Shown here: in pieces, positions 34,006 to 42,986 of the stretch
Layout of the letters: each line of letters opens with the position of its first letter
Position numbering within the stretch: the first letter of the stretch is position 1
Origin: Ferdinandcohnia sp036962705
GTDB lineage: Bacteria; Bacillota; Bacilli; Bacillales; Bacillaceae_L
Direction: 5' to 3'
NCBI RefSeq assembly: GCF_036962705.1
Contig: NZ_JBALOQ010000013.1
Coordinates: 246,414-310,413, forward strand
DNA length: 64,000 bases
Position numbers and translations under genes: made by a program
Notes under the pieces: model-generated
Told to the model about the DNA's origin: nothing
Seen by the model: the letters and a program-made list of their open reading frames with translations, nothing else
Databases searched by the model: none

Positions 34006-34146
34006 TCAGTTGTTCCCCCTCTTACAATAATTTCGGGTGAGTTCTTCGCGTAAAGCATGAGCATAACTACCACGGGGGAAAGTTAGTCCAGAGAGGTCCT
34101 AACCCTTTAAGTAGCTACAAAAGCATAGGCTTTTAAGAAGTTCACG
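34006..34146 (-). promoter_or_regulatory. Structured 5' leader of speD, possible regulatory RNA
   Basis: About 140 nt between a good promoter and speD. On the minus strand, GTGA/TTCTT near the 5' end pairs with AAGAA/TCAC about 90 nt later, closing a multi-helix fold. Inside are AAAAGC-CTAT-GCTTTT, TAGCTAC paired to GTAGTTA, and nested GGTTAG/CTAAC. There is no intrinsic terminator, so any control would be translational. I cannot match it to a riboswitch class I know. Confidence 0.5.
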
Positions 34147-34152
34147 AAACCT

Positions 34153-34181
34153 AGTATACTAATTTTATATACTTTTAGCAA
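34153..34181 (-). promoter_or_regulatory. Probable SigA-type promoter of speD
   Basis: Minus strand TTGCTA (34176-34181), 17-bp spacer, TATACT (34153-34158). Confidence 0.7.
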
Positions 34182-34198
34182 TAAATTTTTTAAAAATA

Positions 34199-34229
34199 TA
34201 AAAAACCTTCCCGCAAATTAGGAAGGTTA
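34199..34229 (-). terminator. Terminator downstream of gapB
   Basis: AACCTTCC/GGAAGGTT stem with T run on the minus strand. Lies just beyond repeat copy 5, so gapB mRNA includes the whole repeat. Confidence 0.88.
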
Positions 34230-34236
34230 TCATAAT

Positions 34237-34480
34237 CAAATACGACTTGGCGTATTTGTGCCCGATTTTTAGCTCCACAGGAAGTGGGTTATAAAGACGT
34301 TGCCACAGGATGTGGCGTTTTTAGGCTTTGATCTTACTGCTCGAAAAATTTCCTCTGAAAAATCGTGGCATCCGCCGGAGGCTATAACTTTATTCAGTCA
34401 GGGTTTTACCACGCCATTATGTTTGATACTCATTAACATTCATCCCCACTTTATAGTAGGGACTCTACTGAATAAAGTTA
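34237..34480 (-). repeat. Intergenic structured repeat, copy 5 (long form)
   Basis: 244 bp. Both modules are long. The first TAA (34478-34480) is the gapB stop codon. The distal hairpin reads CAAATACGAC...GGCGTATTTG. A terminator follows 8 bp beyond the distal end. Confidence 0.9.
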
Positions 34481-35509
34481 TCCTACGTTCACTTCTGTTT
34501 TTTGGATGATTTTTGCGCCTACATATCTAACCAAATCTACGACTCTACAAGAATATCCCCATTCATTATCATACCAAGCTAGTACCTTTACCTTACGATC
34601 TCCAATGACCATCGTTGATAGGCCATCAATTATCGAAGAATGAGGATTTGTATTGTAATCAATTGAAACTAGTGGCTCAGTAGTAAAATCCAAAATCCCT
34701 TTTAATGATCCGACGGATGCAGTAATAAAAGCTTCGTTAATTTCTTCAACTGTTACATCTCTCTCAACATCTACAACTAAGTCAACTAATGACACATTTG
34801 GAGTCGGGACGCGCAGTGCCATTCCATGTAATTTTCCTTTTAGTTCCGGTAATACAAGTGATAGTGCTTTTGCCGCTCCTGTTGAAGTTGGAATAATTGA
34901 CTGTGCACAAGCTCTTGCTCTTCTCAAATCCTTATGTGGATTATCAATATTCTTTTGATCATTTGTATAAGCATGAACAGTTGTCATTAGACCGTTTACA
35001 ATTCCAAATTGCTCATTTAACACCTTCGCAACTGGAGCTAAGCAATTTGTTGTACAAGATGCATTTGAAATAATCGTATGTTTGTCATGATCGTACTTTT
35101 CTTCGTTAACACCCATTACGATAGTAATGTCTTCATTCTTACCAGGTGCTGTTAAAATCACTTTCTTCGCACCAGCTTGTAAATGTAGGTTCGCTCTATC
35201 CTTTGAGTTAAACTTTCCTGTTGCCTCAATCACAATATCTATATTTAATCTTTTCCAAGGAAGCTCTAACGGATCACGGGAGCTTAGTAGTTGAACGCGC
35301 TTTCCATTCACCAATAAAGATTCTTCCTCAGGAATGACTTCTACATCGAACTTTCCATGGTTAGTATCATATTTTATGAGATGTGCTAGTGTTTCAGCAG
35401 GGTAGCTTGCATTAATAGCAACTATTTCCAATGAATCATCCATAATTGCATTTCTAAATACCATTCTTCCAATACGGCCAAATCCATTAATTGCGATTCT
35501 TGGCTTCAT
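34478..35509 (-). CDS. gapB: NADP-type glyceraldehyde-3-phosphate dehydrogenase, gluconeogenic
   Basis: Gluconeogenic GAPDH, 343 residues, very close to B. subtilis GapB rather than GapA. INGFGRIGRMVFR is the Rossmann motif, SNASCTTNCLAPV carries the catalytic cysteine, and WYDNEWGYSCRVVDL closes the fold. ATG 35509 follows TTGGAGGGG. A frame running 75 codons upstream is non-homologous. B. subtilis represses gapB with CcpN on glucose; I did not identify the operator. The stop codon lies in repeat copy 5. Confidence 0.96.
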   Translation of the reverse strand: MKPRIAINGFGRIGRMVFRNAIMDDSLEIVAINASYPAETLAHLIKYDTNHGKFDVEVIPEEESLLVNGKRVQLLSSRDPLELPWKRLNIDIVIEATGKFNSKDRANLHLQAGAKKVILTAPGKNEDITIVMGVNEEKYDHDKHTIISNASCTTNCLAPVAKVLNEQFGIVNGLMTTVHAYTNDQKNIDNPHKDLRRARACAQSIIPTSTGAAKALSLVLPELKGKLHGMALRVPTPNVSLVDLVVDVERDVTVEEINEAFITASVGSLKGILDFTTEPLVSIDYNTNPHSSIIDGLSTMVIGDRKVKVLAWYDNEWGYSCRVVDLVRYVGAKIIQKTEVNVG

Positions 35510-35653
35510 TACAACCCCTCCAAAATATATGCTATACTTTTTACACTCAATATTCACAATTAGTATAACACATTGGATTGGATATGTAACATTTTTATTC
35601 AGTTTTTTATAAAAATGGTTATTCATATAGCTATTGTGTTCCATAATTAAGCA

Positions 35654-35687
35654 TAAAAAAAGGTATCTCAGCAATCCGAGATACCTT
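35654..35687 (-). terminator. Terminator of coaE transcript
   Basis: AAGGTATCTC/GAGATACCTT stem followed by a seven-T run on the minus strand. Confidence 0.92.
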
Positions 35688-35706
35688 AATTTATATGTTA
35701 TGATAC

Positions 35707-36309
35707 TTAATTTTGTATACCCCATTTTTTGCAAATTTCACGGAACTGATCAAACGTATCCTCAATTGTGCGATTATTATCAATTACAGCATCCGCAAGT
35801 TGAATTTTCTCCTCAAGTGGCATTTGTGAGTGAATTCTAGCCTCTGCATCCGTCTTGCTAAGATTATTGCGATTCATAAGACGCAATAACTGTGTTTCTT
35901 TATCAACATAAACAAGGAGAGTTCGATCGACCAATGAAGTTAATTTGCTTTCAAACAATAATGGGATGTCTAATACAATTGTTTTTTCACCGTTCATGAT
36001 ATGCTCTTCCTTTTCCTTTAGCATTTGTTTTCGAACGGCCGGATGAACAATTGAATTTAATAAAAGACGTTTTTCTTCACTGAAAAAGACGACCGATCCT
36101 AACTTCGGACGGTCAATCGTCTTGTCAGATAATAAAATTTCTTCGCCAAAGGATTGAACAATTTGCTCGTATGCTTCTTCACCAACCTCAACAACTTTAC
36201 GTGCAATAACGTCAGCATCAATTACAATGATTCCAGCTTCTTTAAACATCTGTGATACTGTACTTTTTCCACTTGCGATTCCACCTGTTAATCCGATTGT
36301 TAGTATCAC
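35707..36309 (-). CDS. coaE: Dephospho-CoA kinase
   Basis: Last step of coenzyme A synthesis, 200 residues. P-loop GLTGGIASGKST at the N-terminus, DADVIARKVVE (substrate-binding Asp), and the lid/CoA region VDRTLLVYVDKETQLLRLMNRNNLSKTDAEARI. It follows ytaF, mutM and polA on the same strand, as in B. subtilis. Confidence 0.96.
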   Translation of the reverse strand: MILTIGLTGGIASGKSTVSQMFKEAGIIVIDADVIARKVVEVGEEAYEQIVQSFGEEILLSDKTIDRPKLGSVVFFSEEKRLLLNSIVHPAVRKQMLKEKEEHIMNGEKTIVLDIPLLFESKLTSLVDRTLLVYVDKETQLLRLMNRNNLSKTDAEARIHSQMPLEEKIQLADAVIDNNRTIEDTFDQFREICKKWGIQN

Positions 36310-36336
36310 GTATTCTATCTCCTCTGCCGCGTTTTT

Positions 36337-36972
36337 TTAGAATTTCCATATTCCAATTAAAATCAGTAAGATTCCTGGAAAAAATGAAAATTTCTGTATC
36401 CATCTTTTCTTTGAAAATACGGAACCGCTTTCGATACCTGTATAAACAAAAAGTGAGCTCATAAAAGCAACCAACAAAGCCATTACCCACGGAGAAAAAC
36501 CTAATAAAGCAGCGCCAATTCCGGCACCGAAAGCATCAAGCGAAAGGGCAAGACCTAGTAAAAATGCTTCAAAACCAGTAATGGTTCCTGATTTATCAAG
36601 GTCTGCAACCATTGGCTTCTTTAAAATATTGATAACAAGTCCAAGTGATTTTATTTCAACCTTCACCAGTAGTTTTTCTTCGTTAAGCTCCGACGCTTGG
36701 GATGTTGGACGAAAAAACTGAAATAATACCCAAACACCAATTAATACGAGTACAATACCACCAAGCCGGTCGGCGATTACAGGTGATACGAAGAGTGCAA
36801 TTGATTTACCTAACCCCATGGCAGCCGCCATCGTTACGGCTGAACAGCAGGCTATTGTAATGATTGATTTAAATGGTATTTTCATTTTTCTCATACCGTA
36901 TGTGAAACCAACGCTAAAACTATCCAAGCTAACTGCAAATGCTAATAAAACGAGTGACGCAAACTGGGACAT
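36337..36972 (-). CDS. ytaF: Sporulation membrane protein YtaF (MntP-like)
   Basis: A 211-residue protein with six hydrophobic segments in two repeated halves (LAFAVSLDSFSVGFTYGMRKMKI and LGLALSLDAFGAGIGAALLG), the layout of the MntP/YtaF manganese exporter family. The paired LD-S/A-F motifs are typical. B. subtilis YtaF is associated with sporulation. Substrate is not shown. AAGGAG lies 11 bases before the ATG. Confidence 0.88.
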   Translation of the reverse strand: MSQFASLVLLAFAVSLDSFSVGFTYGMRKMKIPFKSIITIACCSAVTMAAAMGLGKSIALFVSPVIADRLGGIVLVLIGVWVLFQFFRPTSQASELNEEKLLVKVEIKSLGLVINILKKPMVADLDKSGTITGFEAFLLGLALSLDAFGAGIGAALLGFSPWVMALLVAFMSSLFVYTGIESGSVFSKKRWIQKFSFFPGILLILIGIWKF

Positions 36973-37088
36973 CTCGCAAAAGTCTCCTTCCTATCGATTG
37001 CTAAGATATTATATGGAGGGAGCCCATTTATGTGAAATGTCCGAAGGAGAAGGAAATGACACATCGGATTCCTCCTCCTTTTTGATCT

Positions 37089-37931
37089 TTATTTTAATTT
37101 CTTTTTATTCTTCTGGCATTTTGGGCAGTAGTGGGTGCCTCTTCCGCCGACGACTGTTTTTTCTATTTCTGTTCCACATCTTTGGCATGCTTTTCCGTTT
37201 TGACCATAAACAAATAGCTCCAATTGGAACATCCCGATGTCACCTTGAGTGTTAACATAAGAGCGGATTGTGCTTCCACCTTTTTCAACGGCCTCGTTCA
37301 ATGTTTGAATGATTTCTTGGTGGAGTATTTTCATTTCCTTTTTAGTCAGGGAATTTGCTTCACGTTCCGGAAAAATTCCTGCTCTAAACAACGCCTCATC
37401 CACATAAATATTTCCAAGGCCAACAACATTTGTTTGATCAAGTAGTGCAACCTTTATTTTCCGATTAGTCTTAGAGAGCTTTTCCTCCAAATATTTCAGT
37501 GTAAATTCTTTTGAAAATGGCTCAGGACCTAATTGGGATAAGGGAAGACTCCCCTCTTCTTCCCCTATACTAAATAAATGCATCGTTCCAAATTTCCGAA
37601 CATCCCGATAGCGAAGCTCAGTGCCATCTGTAAAAGTAAACAAAACATGGGTATGTTTATCATATGGTTCATCTTTATCGTATAGACCGTATCTGCCCTC
37701 CATGCGTAAATGTGAAACCATCACATAATCATCTAATAAAAATTTTAAAAACTTTCCTCTTCTATCCACATCATGGATAGTTTGACCACGAAGAGCATCA
37801 CAAAATTGTTCTGGCTCTTCTGGTTTTTTGATGATTTTTGGCCATAGCACCGTTACATGATCGATTGTCTTTCCATTTACAAGCTGAATTAATGTTCGTC
37901 TAACGGTTTCGACCTCTGGTAATTCAGGCAT
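37089..37931 (-). CDS. mutM: Formamidopyrimidine-DNA glycosylase
   Basis: Excises 8-oxoguanine and Fapy lesions, with AP lyase activity. After Met removal the catalytic proline and glutamate are in MPELPEVETVRR. The 280 residues contain the H2TH region (VVGLGNIYVDEALFRAGIFPE) and a C-terminal zinc finger (CQRCGTEIEKTVVGGRGTHYCPKC). ATG 37931 follows AAGGAAG. Upstream open frame runs into repeat copy 6 and is not coding. It follows polA in one direction, separated only by that repeat. Confidence 0.97.
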   Translation of the reverse strand: MPELPEVETVRRTLIQLVNGKTIDHVTVLWPKIIKKPEEPEQFCDALRGQTIHDVDRRGKFLKFLLDDYVMVSHLRMEGRYGLYDKDEPYDKHTHVLFTFTDGTELRYRDVRKFGTMHLFSIGEEEGSLPLSQLGPEPFSKEFTLKYLEEKLSKTNRKIKVALLDQTNVVGLGNIYVDEALFRAGIFPEREANSLTKKEMKILHQEIIQTLNEAVEKGGSTIRSYVNTQGDIGMFQLELFVYGQNGKACQRCGTEIEKTVVGGRGTHYCPKCQKNKKKLK

Positions 37932-37966
37932 TTGATCACTTCCTTTATTTCTAAACAACTTTAAAT

Positions 37967-38100
37967 CAAATACGCCTCGGCGTATTTGCGCTCGATTTTT
38001 TTCGAGCAAAGCTCGAAAAACTTCCTTTGAAAAATCGTGGCATCCGCCGAAGGCTTTTAACTTTATTCAGCTGGGTTTAAACCCCGGCTAAATAAAGTTA
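37967..38100 (-). repeat. Intergenic structured repeat, copy 6 (short in both modules)
   Basis: 134 bp between polA and mutM. Distal module is short: the insert is replaced by a TTCGAGC/GCTCGAA hairpin. Proximal loop is short (CCGGGGTTTAAACCCAG). The end hairpin is fully Watson-Crick (CAAATACGCC...GGCGTATTTG). It starts two bases after the polA TAG. Confidence 0.9.
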
Positions 38101-38102
38101 AA

Positions 38103-40733
38103 CTATTTTGCATCATACCAGGTCTTTCCGTACGAATAATCGACCTTCAATGGTACTTTTAAGGAAATGGCATTTTCCATTACTTCCGGTACAATCTTTT
38201 TCAATATCTCTATTTCCTCTTCTGGTGCTTCAAAAATTAATTCATCATGTACTTGTAAAAGCAATTTCGATTGAAGCTTTTCTTCTTTCAATTTGGCAGC
38301 CATATCAATCATTGCTTTCTTGATGATATCGGCAGCACTTCCTTGAATTGGGGTATTCATCGCCGTTCTTTCTGCAAAGCTTCGAACATTAAAATTACGT
38401 GCCGTAATTTCAGGAATGTATCTTCTTCTGTGAAGAAGAGTTGATACATACCCTTTTTGTCTGACGTCCTCAACAATATCTTCCATATATTCCTTAACAC
38501 CTGGAAAGCTTGCGAAATATCGTTCAATAAATTGTCCCGCTTCCTTCCTTGTAATTCCAAGGTTTTGAGATAATCCAAAATCACTAATTCCGTACACAAT
38601 TCCGAAATTTACTGCCTTTGCCTGACGACGCATATTGGAGGTAACCTCGTCTTCCTTAACATGGAACACATCCATTGCAGTCTTTGTGTGAATATCCAAG
38701 TCATTTGTAAAGGCGTGGATTAAATTTTCATCATTTGCTATATGAGCGAGCACCCTTAGTTCAATTTGAGAATAATCAGCTGCAAACATAAACCAATCCT
38801 TTTGTGAAGGTACAAAGGCTTGTCTAATTTTACGACCTTCCTCCAAGCGAATTGGAATGTTTTGTAGATTTGGGTCTGTTGAACTTAGTCTTCCAGTTTG
38901 TGTTAAAGCTTGCTGGAATCGTGTATGAACCTTGCATGTATCTTCATGAACAACCTTTAGTAAACCTTCAATATAGGTTGATTGAAGCTTTCCAACTTGT
39001 CGATAATGCAATATATAATTGATAATCTCATGCTCTTTAGCGAGCTTTTCAAGAATATCAGCAGAAGTTGAATAACCAGTTTTTGTTTTCTTGTATGCGG
39101 TAAGCTGAAGCTTTTCAAAAAGAATGACACCAAGCTGCTTTGGTGAATTAATATTGAATTCCTCTCCAGCCAGCTCATAAATCTTTTGTTCAAGCTCTTG
39201 AAGATGTCCCTTTAATTCCTCTCCCATTGCTTTTAATCGTCCCACATCGACCTTTACCCCTGTTGCTTCCATATCAGCTAATATTAGTGATAATGGCATT
39301 TCTAAATCAGTGAAAAGCTTATATTGCTCGTTTTCCTGAAGCTCCTTTAGGTAAATATCCTGTAGCTTTTTGAGAGCAACTGCCTTTCTCACTATATGCT
39401 CGGAAAGAACTTCTTCACCTGGTATTCTTTGTTTTGCCCCTTTTCCGTACACCGATTCATCAGTTTGTACGTCTTTTATTCCCTTTAATTTTGCAACTGG
39501 AGCAATATCACCGGTCGAATCAGACGGATTTAAAATATAGGAGGCAATTAAACAATCAAAAACGATTCCTTGTAAATCGATTCCCTTCCATCTTAAGGCA
39601 ACAATTGATTTTTTTCCGTCAAAAACTGTTTTCTTTTTTTCTTTGTCCATTGCCCATTCCTTGAAGTTTTTCGATTCAAGGGCGAGCTTTGTTGGAATAT
39701 AAAAATTCCCGTTTTCATTTGAAATCGCAATTCCTTGTATGTCTGCTCTATGGTAGCTTTCATCAAGCACTTCCACCATTAATGAAGATTCGGCTGTTAA
39801 CAAATCATCAGTAACTTCGTCAACGATTTTAAACGAAATTTCTTCTAAAGGCGTGTCCTCTGTTTTCTCGCTTCCCTCTACTTTATCAAGAAGTGAGTTA
39901 AAACCGAGTTCTTTAAATAGCTTGATTACCTGATCGCCATCGTAGCCGTTATACCCAAGCTCAGAAATTCCAATTTCTATTGGTGCTTCACGATAAATGG
40001 TGGCAAGCTGCTTACTCATTATTGCTTGGTCTTTATTTTCTTCAAGCTTTTCTTTCAACTTCTTCCCGCTCACCTTATCAATTGAGTCTAACAGTTCCTC
40101 CAATGTGTTGAACTCATGTAAAAGTTTTAAGGCTGTTTTTTCACCAACGCCTGGGACACCTGGAATATTATCAGAGCTATCCCCCATGAGTCCTTTCATA
40201 TCGATAATTCGTTCTGGAGTGATTCCATACTTTTCCTTGATGAAATCAGGCGTATATGAATCCACATCTGTAATCCCTTTTTTCGTAATATCTACTGTAA
40301 CATGGTCTGAAGCTAACTGTGTTAAGTCTTTATCACCTGAAATAACTTTAACCTCAAAGCCTTCTTTTTCAGCTTGAAGCGATAATGTTCCAATAATGTC
40401 ATCGGCTTCATAGTTTTCTAATTCATATCTGGCAATCTTGTAAGCATCAAGGAGCTCTCGTAAAAATGGAAACTGCTCTGAAAGCTCAGGCGGAGTTTTT
40501 TGTCGACCACCTTTATACTCACTAAACGTACTATGTCTAAATGTTGTTTTCCCTGCATCAAAGGCTACTAATATATGTGATGGCTTTTCCTGTTCAAGAA
40601 TCCGATTCAAAATCATTGTAAAGCCATAAATTGCATTCGTATGTACACCTTTATCATTATTTAGAAGTGGCAATGCAAAAAATGCCCGATATGCAATACT
40701 ATTTCCATCCACTAAAACAATCTTTTTATCCAA
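38103..40733 (-). CDS. polA: DNA polymerase I
   Basis: 876 residues. It has an N-terminal 5'-3' exonuclease (VLVDGNSIAYRAFFALP, GLMGDSSDNIPGVPGVGEKTALKLL), a degenerate 3'-5' exonuclease domain, and family A polymerase motifs A (DYSQIELRVLAHIA), B (RRQAKAVNFGIVYGISDFGLS) and C (QVHDELIFE). The usual DxE of the proofreading site is replaced (MVEVLDES), as in other Bacillus Pol I enzymes. Upstream is hflC, separated by a large terminator; mutM follows after repeat copy 6. Confidence 0.97.
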   Translation of the reverse strand: MDKKIVLVDGNSIAYRAFFALPLLNNDKGVHTNAIYGFTMILNRILEQEKPSHILVAFDAGKTTFRHSTFSEYKGGRQKTPPELSEQFPFLRELLDAYKIARYELENYEADDIIGTLSLQAEKEGFEVKVISGDKDLTQLASDHVTVDITKKGITDVDSYTPDFIKEKYGITPERIIDMKGLMGDSSDNIPGVPGVGEKTALKLLHEFNTLEELLDSIDKVSGKKLKEKLEENKDQAIMSKQLATIYREAPIEIGISELGYNGYDGDQVIKLFKELGFNSLLDKVEGSEKTEDTPLEEISFKIVDEVTDDLLTAESSLMVEVLDESYHRADIQGIAISNENGNFYIPTKLALESKNFKEWAMDKEKKKTVFDGKKSIVALRWKGIDLQGIVFDCLIASYILNPSDSTGDIAPVAKLKGIKDVQTDESVYGKGAKQRIPGEEVLSEHIVRKAVALKKLQDIYLKELQENEQYKLFTDLEMPLSLILADMEATGVKVDVGRLKAMGEELKGHLQELEQKIYELAGEEFNINSPKQLGVILFEKLQLTAYKKTKTGYSTSADILEKLAKEHEIINYILHYRQVGKLQSTYIEGLLKVVHEDTCKVHTRFQQALTQTGRLSSTDPNLQNIPIRLEEGRKIRQAFVPSQKDWFMFAADYSQIELRVLAHIANDENLIHAFTNDLDIHTKTAMDVFHVKEDEVTSNMRRQAKAVNFGIVYGISDFGLSQNLGITRKEAGQFIERYFASFPGVKEYMEDIVEDVRQKGYVSTLLHRRRYIPEITARNFNVRSFAERTAMNTPIQGSAADIIKKAMIDMAAKLKEEKLQSKLLLQVHDELIFEAPEEEIEILKKIVPEVMENAISLKVPLKVDYSYGKTWYDAK

Positions 40734-40798
40734 GAAAAATCCTTCCTTTCTTTTACATCATTGGACCTTTCGTGCTACGTATTTCTTTAAAAATCCGT

Positions 40799-40864
40799 AA
40801 AAAAATAGCCGTCATTTCCTACTGTTCATTTTAGCATGCATGAACGCAAATGGAAAATAACGGC
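40799..40864 (-). terminator. Large terminator of hflKC
   Basis: An outer stem GCCGT/ACGGC and CATTTCC/GGAAAATA continue into an inner GTTCAT/ATGAAC stem. A seven-base T run follows on the minus strand. Lies 12 bp past the hflC stop. Confidence 0.85.
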
Positions 40865-40876
40865 CATCTTTAATAG

Positions 40877-41806
40877 TTATTCAGTGTACCCTAATAATAA
40901 TCTTGCGTACGGAGAATCAGCTGGTAAAATAATGACTGTTTCTCCATCAATTGTAGTTTTATAGGATTCTAACGTACGGAATAGATTATAGAAATCAGGA
41001 TCTTTTGAGAAAGCATCGTTATAAATACGAGCTGCTTCTCCTTCCCCTTGACTTCGAATAACCTCCGCGTCCGCTTGTGCTTTTGCGATAATTTCTTTTA
41101 CTTCTCTGTCAGTTTCAGCTTCGATTTTATTTTTCTCAGCATCACCTTCGGAAAGATAGTTTTGTGCTGTTGACTCACGTTCTGAAATCATTCTTGTATA
41201 TACTGATTGTTCGTTCTCAGCAGGTAAATCTGTACGCTTCATACGAATATCTGTTACAACTATTCCATATTTGTCTTCCTCAAGGTTTTTATTTACAATT
41301 TCTGTAATTCGGTCATTAAGACTACCACGCTCAGATTTCTCATCATTAATAATCTCATCATAATTTAATTGACCAAGCTCAGTCCTAATGGCAGAATAGA
41401 CGAACTCATCCAGCTTTGCTTCCGCATTTACTACTGTTCTTGTTGTGGCAATCATTTGTTTTGGATTTTCAATCTTCCAAACCGCATAATTATCAATCAT
41501 CATTCGTTTTTTATCTTTCGTATTTATTTCAGCTTCTTCTACATCATAAATCATTTGATATTTCGGTAAGGTTTCGACAGACTGAATAAATGGAATTTTA
41601 TAGGAAAGTCCTGGTGTCTCAACAATTCGCACAACTTCACCAAATTGACGAATTACTTTGTACTCCCCTTCTCTTACAATAAATAAATTCACCAGTGCAA
41701 TCCCGATTAGGATCAGCACAATGATGATGGCGATTCCACCTTTAGTGTATTTGCCAAATTTTGAGTTCCCTCTTTGTTCATTAAAATCAACTACTTTTTC
41801 ACTCAT
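40877..41806 (-). CDS. hflC: HflC, SPFH-domain modulator of FtsH protease
   Basis: A 309-residue band-7/SPFH protein with one N-terminal membrane helix (IAIIIVLILIGIALVNLFIV, about 25-45). The SPFH domain has the motif TRTVVNAEAKLDEFVYSAIRTELG, and a coiled coil carries alternating Glu/Ala (ETDREVKEIIAKAQADAEVIRSQGEGEA). With HflK it forms a cage around FtsH in other bacteria. Overlaps hflK by four bases. This pair is not at the polA-phoR junction in B. subtilis as I remember it. Confidence 0.9.
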   Translation of the reverse strand: MSEKVVDFNEQRGNSKFGKYTKGGIAIIIVLILIGIALVNLFIVREGEYKVIRQFGEVVRIVETPGLSYKIPFIQSVETLPKYQMIYDVEEAEINTKDKKRMMIDNYAVWKIENPKQMIATTRTVVNAEAKLDEFVYSAIRTELGQLNYDEIINDEKSERGSLNDRITEIVNKNLEEDKYGIVVTDIRMKRTDLPAENEQSVYTRMISERESTAQNYLSEGDAEKNKIEAETDREVKEIIAKAQADAEVIRSQGEGEAARIYNDAFSKDPDFYNLFRTLESYKTTIDGETVIILPADSPYARLLLGYTE

Positions 41807-42771
41807 TGGTTACCACTCCCTTCTGTTTCTACAGGAGGTACCTGTGCCTGGTTACCAGCTTGACGAATTGGCAAGTATTTCATTGTATTGCCATCATCCT
41901 TCATAATATAAATTTCTGTATGTGGTAGCACTTGATCTAAGGTTTCAAGAACAAGTCGTTTTCTTGTAATCTCAGGATTTTTTGCGTATTCAGTATATAA
42001 TGCATTAAATGTAGCAACATCCCCACGCGCAATTTCAATACGGGCTGCTTTATCCCCGTTGGCACGAGAAATTAGGGCTTTTTCCTCCCCTTTTGCTTCA
42101 TTCATTTTTTGATTGCGGTATTTGTTTGCTTCGTTTACTTTTGTGTTTCTTGTTTCACGGGCATCCGTAACGTTGGTAAACGCCTTACGAACATCATCAT
42201 TGGGCAGTTCAACATCTTGCAACTTAACTGCTGTAACTGAAATGCCAATATCATATTTCTCTAAAAGTGCCGCTAATAAATCTCTTACCTCAGCTTCGAT
42301 TTCTGCTTTACCTGATGTTAAGGCATCATCGATTTTAGAACTTCCGATTATACTTCTTAAAGATGCAGAAGTAGAATTATATAGAATTTGCTCTGGATCC
42401 TCTGAATTAAATAGGAATTTTGAAGGATCGGTAATTTGCCATTGAACAACCATATCGGCGAGAACAATATTTTCGTCACCGGTAATCATTTTCGTGTCCT
42501 TTGGCACATCGGTTATTTCACCATCCTTTTGATCATATCCAAACTGCAAACTGTACGTTGTTTTTGGCAGTTTCTCTACATCTTGGATTGGCCATGGCAT
42601 TTTAAAGTGAAGCCCTGGCTCTGTAATTCCTTCATCTGCTTTCCCGAAGGTTAATATAATTGCTTGCTCCGATTCATCGACCGTATACCAGGATGTAAAA
42701 CCAACCACACCCAAAATCAGAACAAGCACACTAAGTCCAACAATAGTATAAATTCGTTTCAAACTAACCAT
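41803..42771 (-). CDS. hflK: HflK, SPFH-domain modulator of FtsH protease
   Basis: A 322-residue partner of HflC: N-terminal helix (IYTIVGLSVLVLILGVVGFTS), SPFH domain (DESEQAIILTFGKADEGITEPGLHFKMPWPIQDVEKLP), then a coiled coil and a Pro/Gln-rich tail (QAGNQAQVPPVETEGSGNQ). ATG 42771 is seven bases after GAGGGGGG; a TTG five codons earlier overlaps that site. Possible promoter on the minus strand: TTTACA, 17 bp, TATGTA, ahead of the leader. Confidence 0.9.
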   Translation of the reverse strand: MVSLKRIYTIVGLSVLVLILGVVGFTSWYTVDESEQAIILTFGKADEGITEPGLHFKMPWPIQDVEKLPKTTYSLQFGYDQKDGEITDVPKDTKMITGDENIVLADMVVQWQITDPSKFLFNSEDPEQILYNSTSASLRSIIGSSKIDDALTSGKAEIEAEVRDLLAALLEKYDIGISVTAVKLQDVELPNDDVRKAFTNVTDARETRNTKVNEANKYRNQKMNEAKGEEKALISRANGDKAARIEIARGDVATFNALYTEYAKNPEITRKRLVLETLDQVLPHTEIYIMKDDGNTMKYLPIRQAGNQAQVPPVETEGSGNQ

Positions 42772-42840
42772 GCTTTCCCCCCTCAATTTATATCTACATA
42801 GTTTTATACGAATATCATGTAAAAAGGTTTCATTTTCATT

Positions 42841-42872
42841 AAAAAAATGACAAGGATATTAAATCCTTGTCA
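42841..42872 (-). terminator. Terminator of phoPR
   Basis: A perfect ten-base stem (TGACAAGGAT/ATCCTTGTCA) with a seven-T run on the minus strand. About 115 bp past the phoR stop. Confidence 0.9.
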
Positions 42873-42986
42873 AAAAGTTTGGCCTCCTAAAATGAAGGGG
42901 TTCTCATTAATATCATACGGTTCGGATATTAAGAGAATATGTTTACTATGTAAACATTTTGTAAATTAGGACATATTTCGTGGATG

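Noticed and set aside
34237..34480. IS200/IS605-type remnant with TnpB guide scaffold
   Set aside because: The inner hairpin with AAGTGGGG followed by GATGAATG looked similar to such right ends, but there is no tnpA or tnpB fragment and the long inverted arms do not fit single-strand IS ends. Left as an unidentified element.
35510..35734. 75-codon N-terminal extension of gapB
   Set aside because: No homology, crosses the coaE terminator and gapB leader, and a strong ribosome site marks ATG 35509.
37932..38009. N-terminal extension of mutM
   Set aside because: It runs into repeat copy 6; MutM needs its proline immediately after the initiator Met.
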